Assembly (NCBI GenBank): GCA_038324085.1
Contig: JBBQHP010000026.1
Coordinates: 3,832-67,831 of the forward strand
DNA length: 64,000 nt
Direction of reading: 5' to 3'
Origin: Ga0077523 sp038324085
GTDB lineage: Bacteria; Pseudomonadota; Gammaproteobacteria; Burkholderiales; Ga0077523
The number at the start of each line of letters is the position of its first letter. Position 1 is the stretch's first letter. The notes beneath the pieces are model-generated. The model ran no database searches and was not told the DNA's origin. It saw only the letters and a list, made by a program, of their open reading frames with translations. Of the stretch, positions 17,065-25,224 are shown piece after piece. The position numbers were made by a program, and so were the translations under genes.

Positions 17065-19212
17065 TCAGCCACGCATCCACGCGTGATATCGCTCCAGCCA
17101 CTCGAGCGCATTCTGCGGAGCATGCGCGCGCTTCCAGTTGCCGGCAGCGTATTTGTTCGCCTCCGCCAGTGTCGGGTAGATGTGGATGGTACCGAGAATC
17201 TTGTTCATCCCGATCCGGTACTTCATCGCGGTCACGAACTCCGCGATGATGTCGCCAGCATGTTCGCCCGCGATGGTGACCCCCAGGATCCGGTCCTTGC
17301 CCGGAACGGTGAGCACCTTGACCACGCCATGCGCCTCGCCGTCCGCGATGGCGCGATCGAGATCGTCGATACCGTAGGTGGTGACCTCGTAGGCTATGCC
17401 CTTGTCCTTCGCTTCGGTTTCGTTCAACCCGACCCGTGCCACCTCGGGCTCGGTGAACGTGCACCAGGGGATCACCGAAAAATCCGCCTTGAAGCGGCGA
17501 AAACGCCCGAACAGAGAATTGACCGCGGCGTACCACGCGGTGTGGGCCGCCGTGTGCGTGAACTGGTACGGCCCGGCTACGTCGCCGCACGCATAGATGT
17601 TGGGATACTTCGTGGCGAGATACTCGTTCACCTCGACGGTTCGCGCCCTGGTGGTCGGAATCCCCAGCTCCTCGAGGCCATAGCCGGTCGTGTTCGCAAC
17701 CCGCCCGACCGCGCACAGCAGGACGTCGAAGACGATTCGCACCTCGGTCCCTGCGGTTTCGGCGTAGAGCACCTTCGCACCGTCTTCCACGGCGAAGCGC
17801 TTTGCCTTGTGGTTCACCAGCAGGTCCACGCCTTCGGCGCGGAATCGCTCTTCCACCATGGCCGCGATCTCCGCATCCTCGCGGATCATGAGGCGCGGCA
17901 GCATCTCCACCTGGGTCACCTTCGAACCGAAGCGCGCGAAACATTGCGTGAGTTCGCAGCCGATCGGACCGCCGCCCAGGACCAGCAGCCGGGGCGGCAG
18001 CACCCGCAAGTCCCATAGCGTATCCGACGTCACATAGCCCACGTCCTCGATGCCCGGGATCGGCGGCACGAACGGCCTGCCGCCGGCGGCAACCACGATG
18101 TTGCGCGTGGTGAGAGTCCGCGCTCCCTGCTCCGTCTGCACCTCCACGGACCACGGCGACGAGATCCTTGCGGTGCCCGTGATGCACTCGACACCGAGGC
18201 TCGTGTAGCGCGCGATGGAATCGTGCGGTTCGACTTCGCGGATCACCCGCTGGACCCTTTCCATCACCTCGGCGAAATCGAACTCGGCGCTCGCGGTATG
18301 GATGCCGAATTCCTTCGAACGCCTGACGTGCGACAGCAGCTTCGCCGAACGGATCAGCGCCTTCGACGGCACGCAGCCGGTGTTGAGGCAGTCGCCACCC
18401 ATCCGGTGCTTCTCGATCAGCGTGACTTTGGCTTTCACCGCGGCGGCGATGTACGCGGACACGAGGCCCGCCGATCCGGCACCGATGACGACGAGGTTGC
18501 GGTCGAAGCTGGCCGGCTTGATCCAGTTCGCGTAGACCTTGCGCGCCTTGATCTCATCGATCACTTTCTTCGCGATCAGCGGCAGCAGGCCCAGCGCGAC
18601 GAACGAAGCGATCAGTCCCGGCGAGAGGATGCCGCGCAGGCTGTCGATGCGCGCGAGTTGGGTGCCGGCATTCACGTAGACGATCGTTCCGGCGAGCATG
18701 CCGAGCTGGCTCACCCAGTAGAACGTCCGGGTCTTGATGCCCGTGAGGCCCATGGCCAGATTGATGACAAAGAATGGAAAGGCCGGAACGAGGCGCAGCG
18801 TGAACAGATAGAACGAGCCGTCCCGGGCCATGCCGGCATCGATCGCCTTCAGCTTGTCGCCGAAGCGCGCCTGCACGGCGCCGCGGAACAGGAACCGGCT
18901 CGCCAGGAACGCGAGCGTCGCGCCGAGGCTGGAAGCGAACGAGACGACGATTGTGCCGGTCACGAGGCCGAACAGGGCGCCGGCGGCCAAGGTCATCACG
19001 GCGGCGCCGGGCAGCGACAGGCCCGTGACTGCCACGTACGCCGCGAAGAACGCCCCGATCGTGAGCACCGGATTCGATTGGTACCAGGCATCGATGTCGG
19101 CCTGGCGGCTCTTCAGGAACTCGAGACTGAAGTAGTGCCCCAGGTCGAAGATGAAGAACGCCGCGATGGCAACGACGAACAGAGCGATGACGACCAGTCG
19201 GCTGCGGTTCAC
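17065..19212 (-). CDS. TVP38/TMEM64 (SNARE-associated) domain fused to a mercuric-reductase-like flavoprotein
   Basis: 715 residues from the GTG at 19212, where the sequence becomes family-like (NRSRLVVIALFVVAIAAFF); an ATG at 19272 is possible. Residues 1-230 are membrane-embedded, with the DedA/TVP38 signature (GLSLPGAAVMTLAAGALFG ... RLVPAFPFFVINLAMGLTGI). From about 240 a pyridine nucleotide-disulfide oxidoreductase follows: IGAGSAGLVSAYIAA, redox pair GGDCLNTGCVPSKA, NAD motif VLGGGPIGCELTQ, FAD motif YACGDVAGPYQFTH, and dimerisation HIYPTLAEANK with catalytic His. No N-terminal HMA domain or C-terminal Cys pair for Hg(II) is present, so the substrate is uncertain. This heads the operon. 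Confidence 0.9.
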   Translation of the reverse strand: MNRSRLVVIALFVVAIAAFFIFDLGHYFSLEFLKSRQADIDAWYQSNPVLTIGAFFAAYVAVTGLSLPGAAVMTLAAGALFGLVTGTIVVSFASSLGATLAFLASRFLFRGAVQARFGDKLKAIDAGMARDGSFYLFTLRLVPAFPFFVINLAMGLTGIKTRTFYWVSQLGMLAGTIVYVNAGTQLARIDSLRGILSPGLIASFVALGLLPLIAKKVIDEIKARKVYANWIKPASFDRNLVVIGAGSAGLVSAYIAAAVKAKVTLIEKHRMGGDCLNTGCVPSKALIRSAKLLSHVRRSKEFGIHTASAEFDFAEVMERVQRVIREVEPHDSIARYTSLGVECITGTARISSPWSVEVQTEQGARTLTTRNIVVAAGGRPFVPPIPGIEDVGYVTSDTLWDLRVLPPRLLVLGGGPIGCELTQCFARFGSKVTQVEMLPRLMIREDAEIAAMVEERFRAEGVDLLVNHKAKRFAVEDGAKVLYAETAGTEVRIVFDVLLCAVGRVANTTGYGLEELGIPTTRARTVEVNEYLATKYPNIYACGDVAGPYQFTHTAAHTAWYAAVNSLFGRFRRFKADFSVIPWCTFTEPEVARVGLNETEAKDKGIAYEVTTYGIDDLDRAIADGEAHGVVKVLTVPGKDRILGVTIAGEHAGDIIAEFVTAMKYRIGMNKILGTIHIYPTLAEANKYAAGNWKRAHAPQNALEWLERYHAWMRG

Positions 19213-19577
19213 TCGAATGGATCCATGGCAAGAGGGTGACGCGGTCCGGACAGCGAACCGAGTGTAGCGCATCGCCCTGGCGGCAATCGCATTCCGGGCA
19301 CCGTCACACTACGAGTCCGGAGCCCCAAACGGATGCGTAACCCGGGTGAGGCGGCACCAATTCGGACACAGGCGCCGGCGGGCCGGTTACACCTCGACCC
19401 GCCGCGGGCGTTGCGCGCCCCACCCCTGACGCGCACATGGGCATCCGCAGTTGTCCGGGCGCGCTTCCGGCAGGTGGAGCGATGCCAACCCCTCGTGCGG
19501 GCGAGACGATTCCAACCCGAGCGCTCCGCGAGCGGGCGTCGCGACGCAGGTCCCGTGGCCGGACCCTGCGCGCGGCG
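19213..19577. other. Intergenic, no gene recognised
   Basis: About 365 bases between the start of the flavoprotein fusion and the stop of the HExxH protein gene on the same strand. It presumably holds the promoter of the 13.7-19.2 kb operon. I see no RNA gene, repeat or convincing stem-loop. Confidence 0.5.
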
Positions 19578-20243
19578 TCAGTCGTTCAGGCCCGGCGCCT
19601 TGACTTCCTTGCCCTTGTGCGTGAGGGCTTCCGGCGGCGCCGCGTCGCAGGTGGGACGCGATCCGGAGTAAGCCACCCGCGCCGGACTCTGGATGCTCTG
19701 CAGGTACTGCTTCTGTATGGCGTAGGCCTCGAGCTCGCGCTGGTACCAGCGTTCGCACGCCGGGGCGGCCGACATCGAATGGCCCATCTCCTGCAGGTAG
19801 TGCACCATCTCGTGGAGCAGGATGGACCGGTCGAACATGTTGGTTTCCGGCCGGAGCCCTTCGGTGAACAGGATTCCGCGGGACGGCTCGTACAGGGCGG
19901 AAACGCCACACTTCGTGGCACCCTCACCGCAGGCGATCCGGTCCAGGTCGCTGCGCGAGATCCGGGTCACCATCGGCAGCGCGTCCGGGACGTGATACTT
20001 CGACAGTTTGCTCGCGGTACGCAGCAGCAGCTGGCTGAGTTCGATCAGATCGTCGACCTCTGCGGTCTCGCGCGGGTTGTCGAACTGATCCTCGAATCCG
20101 GTCTCCTTGTAGACCGAATAGCCTTGCGCCGGCTTGGCCGGCTTCGCGTTGTTGCCGGTACCCGCTGCAAGCAGCGGCAAGGGGGCACCCATGATTGCGG
20201 CGAAGATCGCGGATGCTACGAAACGAGAGACGACGGAGTTCAC
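19578..20243 (-). CDS. Exported HExxH-motif protein, putative zinc peptidase
   Basis: 221 residues from the GTG at 20243, preceded by AAGGAG. A signal peptide (FVASAIFAAIMGAPLPLLAAG) leads to a mostly helical domain with LLHEMVHYLQE at 143-152 and RELEAYAIQKQ near 169-179, suggesting His144, His148 and a Glu in the second helix as zinc ligands (gluzincin-like). Cys105, Cys112 and two further Cys (PACERW, PTCDAA) could form disulfides. It resembles small exported proteins of unknown function of the DUF6647 kind; proteolysis is an inference from the motif. Confidence 0.65.
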   Translation of the reverse strand: MNSVVSRFVASAIFAAIMGAPLPLLAAGTGNNAKPAKPAQGYSVYKETGFEDQFDNPRETAEVDDLIELSQLLLRTASKLSKYHVPDALPMVTRISRSDLDRIACGEGATKCGVSALYEPSRGILFTEGLRPETNMFDRSILLHEMVHYLQEMGHSMSAAPACERWYQRELEAYAIQKQYLQSIQSPARVAYSGSRPTCDAAPPEALTHKGKEVKAPGLND

Positions 20244-20520
20244 AGCCCGGCTCCTTCTCCCCTCCCAGCGTAGATGGGTGACTGCGGACCGGACGCCAGA
20301 GGCTCGACCGATACGCACTCCCGTTTCATGCAGTCCGATTGTTGATTCCCAGCTAGGCACGATTCAGGTACTCAGCAGCGGCTCCCGCGACCGGGGGCCG
20401 CTGCACCGTCTTCGCGCCTGCCGGGGGTATCCAGCCCCCCTTTGGGTCACTCTGGCGGCGCATTGACGCCTTGGGCGATATCGTCGCATAAAGCGAGCCA
20501 GCCGCGGCCGGTGCCATGGT

Positions 20521-21384
20521 TCAGGTGCTCGCTTCGGTTCCGTCGGGGCGGATACGCTTGGCGCGCTCCAGTCGGGCATCCAAAGCACGAACCTTCTCAT
20601 CGCCGGCGCGGCGCTGATCGTCGGTAAGCTTTGCCGCAACTTCCTGGAGCAACTGGCGGTTGTCCTCGGCTTCGACCGGGTCTTCCTCGGTGAACCGCAA
20701 CGCGGCGACCGAGTACCAGACGTAGGCTTCGGCACCGTCGGGCCGTTCCCCGAGGTGACCGGCCTGATAGAGCTTGCCGAGACTGTACATGCCGAGCGGG
20801 GAGCCGCGCTCTGCCGCCTGCCGGTACCAACGCGACGCTTCGGCGTAGCTCTGGTCGGCACCGAGCCCGGCCTCGCTCAGATGGCCCACGTTCCACATGG
20901 CGAGAGCGTCCTTCTCGCGCGCGGCCTCGCGGTACCAGTTGAGCGCCAGTTCGTAGTTCTGGGGAACGCCCTGCCCGTTCTCGTACAGGTCGCCGATCGC
21001 GTTCATGGCCCAGGCGTTGCCGCGCTCCGCGGAGCGCATCCACCACTTGAACGCCGCCTCGTAGTCCTTGTTGACGCCATGGCCGTTGGCGTAGAGCAGG
21101 CCGACGTTGTTCATGGCCGGCGTGTAGCCCATCTTGGCGGCATAGGTCCACCAGTTGAGCGCTTCCTTGTAATCCTGCCGCGCGCCGCCTTCGCCGCGCG
21201 CCCAGAGCCAGCCGACGTTGTTGATCGCGCGCGGGTCGGACTTGTCCACGAGCGGGGAGAGTTTGCTGCCGTCCACGTTCGCCGCACCCGGCTCGGGGAT
21301 GGTGAAGGTTTCCTCCTGCTCCACCGCCTGGGCCCCGAAACTCAGCGCCAGCAGCGCGACCATCGTGGTTAGCTTGAATCCCAT
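20521..21384 (-). CDS. Exported Sel1-repeat protein
   Basis: 287 residues. The ATG at 21384 follows AGGAGAAGG. A signal peptide (MGFKLTTMVALLALSFGAQA) is followed by five to six Sel1/TPR-like repeats of ~36 residues, for example WWTYAAKMGYTPAMNNVGLLYANGHGV, WWMRSAERGNAWAMNAIGDLYENGQGV and WYRQAAERGSPLGMYSLGKLY. The C-terminus is charged. Such solenoids scaffold protein-protein contacts in the periplasm; no catalytic domain is present. It lies 65 bases downstream of the dehalogenase-like gene, possibly in the same transcript. Confidence 0.88.
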   Translation of the reverse strand: MGFKLTTMVALLALSFGAQAVEQEETFTIPEPGAANVDGSKLSPLVDKSDPRAINNVGWLWARGEGGARQDYKEALNWWTYAAKMGYTPAMNNVGLLYANGHGVNKDYEAAFKWWMRSAERGNAWAMNAIGDLYENGQGVPQNYELALNWYREAAREKDALAMWNVGHLSEAGLGADQSYAEASRWYRQAAERGSPLGMYSLGKLYQAGHLGERPDGAEAYVWYSVAALRFTEEDPVEAEDNRQLLQEVAAKLTDDQRRAGDEKVRALDARLERAKRIRPDGTEAST

Positions 21385-21449
21385 GTCCTTCTCCTGTTGG
21401 TTCCGCGACCCCCGCCGGTATCGGACAGTACGCCCGGCCGTCCGGTTCG

Positions 21450-22304
21450 TCAGCCCTGCAGAAAAGGCTCCAGATCCGCCAGCAGGCGCTCGGGCGCTTC
21501 CTCCGGGATGAAGTGCCCGCAGGGAACCGCGTGACCGCGCACGTCGGTCGCCTTTTCTCGCCACGCGCCCAGCACGTCGAAGAGCGTGTGCATCTTGCCG
21601 AATTCCCCCCAGATCACGAGCGTCGGGCAACCCACGCGCGCTGCGAGATCGGCCTCGTCGTCGGCGCAGTCCCGGTTCGGGGCGGCCCGGTAATCCTCGA
21701 GCGTTGCCCGGATGGTGCCGGGCAACCGGAACACGCGCAGGTATTCCTGGATCGCGGCCTCTTCGATGGCGCCGGCACGTGACGACAGCGCGCGGAACAT
21801 GGATCGCAGGAACGGCTCCAGCGTCGCCTCGATCATGATCTCGGGCAGGTCGGGCACCTGGAAGAAGAACCAGTGCCAATAGGCCGCGGCCAGTTCGCGC
21901 CCGGCGTCGCGAAACACCGTGTGCGTCGGCACGATGTCGAGCAGGCACAGCTTCGTGACGGCCGAACCGTGGTCGAGCGCGAGTCGATGCGCCACGCGCG
22001 CGCCGCGGTCGTGCCCGACAACGGCATAGCGATCGTGGCCCAGCTCGGCCATCAGCGCGTGGATATCGCGCGCCATGGTTTTCTTGTCGTAGCCGTCCCG
22101 CGGCTTGTCCGAATCGCCATAGCCCCGCAGGTCCGGCACGACGACGCGGAACCGGCCGGCGAGCGCAGGCGCGATCTTGCGCCACATGATTCCGCTCTGC
22201 GGGTAGCCGTGCAGCAGCACGACCGGCGCACCACCGCCCGCGGTCCGGACATGCAGTCGGACGCCGTTGGCACGGACGTACCGCCGCTCGAATCCTTCCA
22301 TCAT
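21450..22304 (-). CDS. Alpha/beta hydrolase with a fluoroacetate-dehalogenase active site
   Basis: 284 residues. Against characterised fluoroacetate dehalogenase (RPA1163: D110, R111, R114, D134, H155, W156, Y219, H280, from memory) the equivalents are all visible: Asp99, Arg100 and Arg103 (VGHDRGARVAHR), Asp123 (LLDIVPT), His144-Trp145 (YWHWFFF), Tyr205 (LEDYRAA) and His264 (CGHF). HGYPQSG at 32-38 forms the oxyanion region. The two Arg bind the carboxylate and His/Trp/Tyr bind fluoride in the known enzymes, so a haloacetate dehalogenase is the best call. Non-defluorinating relatives share parts of this pattern. The gene starts 7 bases after the aminotransferase stop. Confidence 0.85.
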   Translation of the reverse strand: MMEGFERRYVRANGVRLHVRTAGGGAPVVLLHGYPQSGIMWRKIAPALAGRFRVVVPDLRGYGDSDKPRDGYDKKTMARDIHALMAELGHDRYAVVGHDRGARVAHRLALDHGSAVTKLCLLDIVPTHTVFRDAGRELAAAYWHWFFFQVPDLPEIMIEATLEPFLRSMFRALSSRAGAIEEAAIQEYLRVFRLPGTIRATLEDYRAAPNRDCADDEADLAARVGCPTLVIWGEFGKMHTLFDVLGAWREKATDVRGHAVPCGHFIPEEAPERLLADLEPFLQG

Positions 22305-22311
22305 GCGGATG

Positions 22312-23493
22312 TCACCCTTTCAGGTAGCGTTCGAGCCGCTCGATGCCTTCGGCCAGCACCGGGATCGGCTTCGGATACGAAAAGCGCACATGCTGCGCCG
22401 CGCGGTGCGAACCGAAGTCGAGCCCGGGTGCGATCGCCACGCCCGCCTTCTCCAGGATGTCGAGGCAGAACGGGTAGCTGTCGTCGGTGAGTCGCGCACA
22501 GTTCGCGTAGATGTAGAACGCGCCCTCGGGCACCACCGGGATCTCGAACCCGAGACGCTTGAGGTGCGGCAGCAGGAAATCGCGCTGTTCGCGGAAAGCC
22601 TCGCGCCGGGCCTCGTGCACTGCCACCGCGTCCTGCGAAAATGCCGATATCGCCGCCTGCTGCGCGATGTCGGACGCGGAGATGAACAGGTTCTGCGCGA
22701 GCTTCTCGACATCGGCGACGTACGCTTGCGGCATGGCCATCCAGCCGAGCCGCCAGCCGGTCATGCCGAAATACTTCGAGAAGCTGTTGATGATGAACAC
22801 GTCGTCCGTGAACTCGAGCGCGGTGCGATCGGGCCGGCCATAGGTGAGTCCATGGTAGATCTCGTCCACGATCAGCACGCCACCGCGGCGCTTGGTCACC
22901 GCATGGATCGCTTTCAGCTCGTCGAAATCGATCAGCGTGCCGGTGGGATTGGACGGCGTGGCCAGCATCACGGCACGGGTACGCGGCGACCAGTGCCGCT
23001 CGACCATGTCCGCGGTGAGCTGGTAGCCGCTGTCTGCACCGACCGGAATGCACACGGCGCGGCCATCCATGGTGCGCACGAAATGGCGATTGCAGGGGTA
23101 GCTCGGATCGGCCATGAGCACTTCGTCGCCGGGATCGAGCAGCACACCCATCGTGATGAGCAGCGCACCCGACGACCCAGGCATGACCGCGATGCGGGAG
23201 GCCGGCACCGGGACGCCGTAGCGCGTGCCGTACCAGGCGGCGATCGCCTCGCGCAGGTCGGTGGTGCCGAGTCCTGGCGTATAGCGCACCTGCCCGGTCT
23301 GTATGGCGCGGATGCCGGCTTCGGCGATCACCGGCGCCACCGGCGCGTCGGGCTCGCCGATCACCATGTTGACGATGGTGCGGCCCCGCGCTTCGAGCTC
23401 TTTGGCCCGCGTGACCAGCACGACGACATGGAACGGGTCGATGTCCGCCATGCGGGCCGAGACACGATGCCGGGAAAGTTCGGGACGATTCAT
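22312..23493 (-). CDS. PLP-dependent class I/II aminotransferase
   Basis: 393 residues, fold type I. Landmarks: RYTPGLGTTDLREAIAAWYGTRYGV, NPTG (PSNPTGT), IVDEIYHGLTYG with the pyridine-binding Asp, the Schiff-base Lys in NSFSKYFGMTGWRLGW, and a C-terminal Arg in VRFSYP. It belongs to the aspartate aminotransferase superfamily; the amino donor is unknown. It is divergent from the ketopantoate-reductase-like gene (84 bases between starts) and followed at 7 bases by the dehalogenase-like gene, suggesting co-expression. Confidence 0.9.
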   Translation of the reverse strand: MNRPELSRHRVSARMADIDPFHVVVLVTRAKELEARGRTIVNMVIGEPDAPVAPVIAEAGIRAIQTGQVRYTPGLGTTDLREAIAAWYGTRYGVPVPASRIAVMPGSSGALLITMGVLLDPGDEVLMADPSYPCNRHFVRTMDGRAVCIPVGADSGYQLTADMVERHWSPRTRAVMLATPSNPTGTLIDFDELKAIHAVTKRRGGVLIVDEIYHGLTYGRPDRTALEFTDDVFIINSFSKYFGMTGWRLGWMAMPQAYVADVEKLAQNLFISASDIAQQAAISAFSQDAVAVHEARREAFREQRDFLLPHLKRLGFEIPVVPEGAFYIYANCARLTDDSYPFCLDILEKAGVAIAPGLDFGSHRAAQHVRFSYPKPIPVLAEGIERLERYLKG

Positions 23494-23577
23494 GGGCGGT
23501 AAAATCGGAACACAAAGTCGCTAGGGTAACGGAGCCGCGTTTTCAAGGACAATAGCGGCCTTTGAAGGAGACACTCG

Positions 23578-24507
23578 ATGCGCATTGCAATCATCGGCGC
23601 CGGCGGCGTCGGCGGCTATTTCGGAGCCAGGCTCGCGCACGCGGGCGAGAAGGTGACCTTCATCGCCCGCGGTGCCCATCTCGAGGCGATGCACGAACAC
23701 GGTTTGCGCGTGCGTTCCGCCAACGGGGACATCAGCGTGAATCCCGTGCAGGCGACGGACGATGCCGGACAGGTCGGCCCGGTCGACCTCGTGATGATCG
23801 CGGTCAAGCTGTGGTCGACCCGTGACGCAATCAGGACTGCCCGCACCATGGTGGGCCCGGGCACCGCCGTGGTGTCGTTCCAGAACGGCGTGGAAGCGGT
23901 GGACGCTCTGATCGAGGAGTTCGGTGCGCCGCGCGTGCTCGGGGGTGTCGCCAACATCGCGGCACTCATCGAAACGCCCGGCCTGATCCGCCACAACGGC
24001 ACCATGGCTCTGCTGCAGTTCGGTGAACTCGACGGCACGCGTTCCGCGCGCGTCGACGCCCTGCTCGAGATCTGCCAACGCGCGGGGATCGATGCCAAGG
24101 TACCCGACGACATCCGCAAGGCAATCTGGGAGAAGTTCGTGTTTCTCGCGTCGCTGTCGGCCATGACCGCGCTCACGCGGTTGCCGCTCGGCCCCTTGCG
24201 CGAGGACCCCGATACGCGCGACCTGTTTCGCCAGCTCGCCGAGGAGGTGGCTGCCGTCGGCCGCGCGAAAGGCGTGCCGCTGGCCGATGGCACGGCGGAC
24301 GCGATGATGACGCGCCTCGATGGTCTGCCCGGCGAAATGGTCGCATCGATGCTCGGCGACCTGAAACGCGGCAATCGGCTTGAACTGCCGTGGCTGTCGG
24401 GCGGCGTCGTGGACATCGGACGCACGCTCGGCATCGCCACGCCGGCCCACGCATTCGTCGTGGCGGCGCTCAAGCTGCACGCACCCGGCCATCATCCGAT
24501 GGCATGA
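23578..24507 (+). CDS. Ketopantoate reductase (PanE/ApbA) family protein
   Basis: 309 residues: NAD(P)-binding MRIAIIGAGGVGGYFGARLAHAG, FQNGVEAVD with the conserved Asn, the catalytic Lys in RKAIWEKFVFLASLSAMTAL, and the C-terminal GNRLELPWLSGGVVDIGRTLGI. Classical members reduce 2-dehydropantoate to pantoate with NADPH, but the family includes other 2-oxoacid reductases. No panB or panC gene is nearby, and a second, more divergent member is at 59434-60426, so the substrate is open. An AAGGAGACACTCG site precedes the ATG. The stop overlaps the next start (ATGA). Confidence 0.85.
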   Translation: MRIAIIGAGGVGGYFGARLAHAGEKVTFIARGAHLEAMHEHGLRVRSANGDISVNPVQATDDAGQVGPVDLVMIAVKLWSTRDAIRTARTMVGPGTAVVSFQNGVEAVDALIEEFGAPRVLGGVANIAALIETPGLIRHNGTMALLQFGELDGTRSARVDALLEICQRAGIDAKVPDDIRKAIWEKFVFLASLSAMTALTRLPLGPLREDPDTRDLFRQLAEEVAAVGRAKGVPLADGTADAMMTRLDGLPGEMVASMLGDLKRGNRLELPWLSGGVVDIGRTLGIATPAHAFVVAALKLHAPGHHPMA

Positions 24508-25184
24508 GCCGCGCGCGTCCCGCGTCCTGGGTGGTGCCGCTGGCACTGGCGCCGCTGCTCGCGCAGAGCCTGCTGGACGGTTTCTACAAGGCAGCGCTCT
24601 ATCGCTGGTCTCCCGTCGCGTTCTGGTGGGCCGACGTGGCCAAGTTCGTCGTCATCCCCGGCGTGGTCCTCTACTACCTGGCCCGTGCAGGAGGCGTACG
24701 TCCGCGCGACTACGGCCTCGCCGCGCCCGCCACGCCGTCCGAGCGCGACGCGATGCTCGGGAATGCGCTGCTGGCGACACTGCTGCTCGTGCCGACGTAC
24801 CTGCTCGCGCAGGAATGGATCGGGCGCCTGTGGCCGGCCGCGACCGTGATCCAGTTCGCCTACGAAACGGCACTGCCCCAGCAGCGCTTCCTGCGCGAGC
24901 TTGCGGTCGCCTACTACGCACTCAGCGCCGGGCTGGTCGAAGAGATCGTGTTCCGCGGCCTGCCGTGGGCCTGTTTCGAACGCTTCCGAGGCAGGCACGT
25001 CCGCGCGGTGTATGTGCTGGTCACCGCCATCCTGTTCGGCCTGGCTCACTGGGAAAATGGCGCACCCGACGTACTCTCGGCCACGGCATTCGGACTCGGC
25101 GCCGCCGCGCTCTATCTGAAACTGGGCACGCTCTGGCCGATCATCGTGGCCCACGTGCTGACCGATCTGATCGCATTCTCCTGA
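24504..25184 (+). CDS. CPBP-family intramembrane metalloprotease
   Basis: 226 residues, several membrane segments. The three ABI/CPBP motifs are present: EEIVFRG (EExxxR), FGLAHW (FxxxH) and HVLTD near the C-terminus. These form the intramembrane glutamic/metal active site of the Rce1-like family (VPEID and other protein-processing roles). The ATG at 24504 overlaps the preceding stop by 4 bases, indicating translational coupling with the reductase gene. No substrate can be inferred. Confidence 0.85.
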   Translation: MSRARPASWVVPLALAPLLAQSLLDGFYKAALYRWSPVAFWWADVAKFVVIPGVVLYYLARAGGVRPRDYGLAAPATPSERDAMLGNALLATLLLVPTYLLAQEWIGRLWPAATVIQFAYETALPQQRFLRELAVAYYALSAGLVEEIVFRGLPWACFERFRGRHVRAVYVLVTAILFGLAHWENGAPDVLSATAFGLGAAALYLKLGTLWPIIVAHVLTDLIAFS

Positions 25185-25224
25185 CCCGCTGCCGACCCTT
25201 TCCCACACCACCGGAGGAACCATC

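Noticed and set aside
20521..22185. A 554-residue minus-strand frame covering both the Sel1 gene and the hydrolase region
   Set aside because: Only the part from 21384 down has Sel1 character and its own AGGAG site. The upstream part is antiparallel-frame shadow of the hydrolase gene at 21450-22304.
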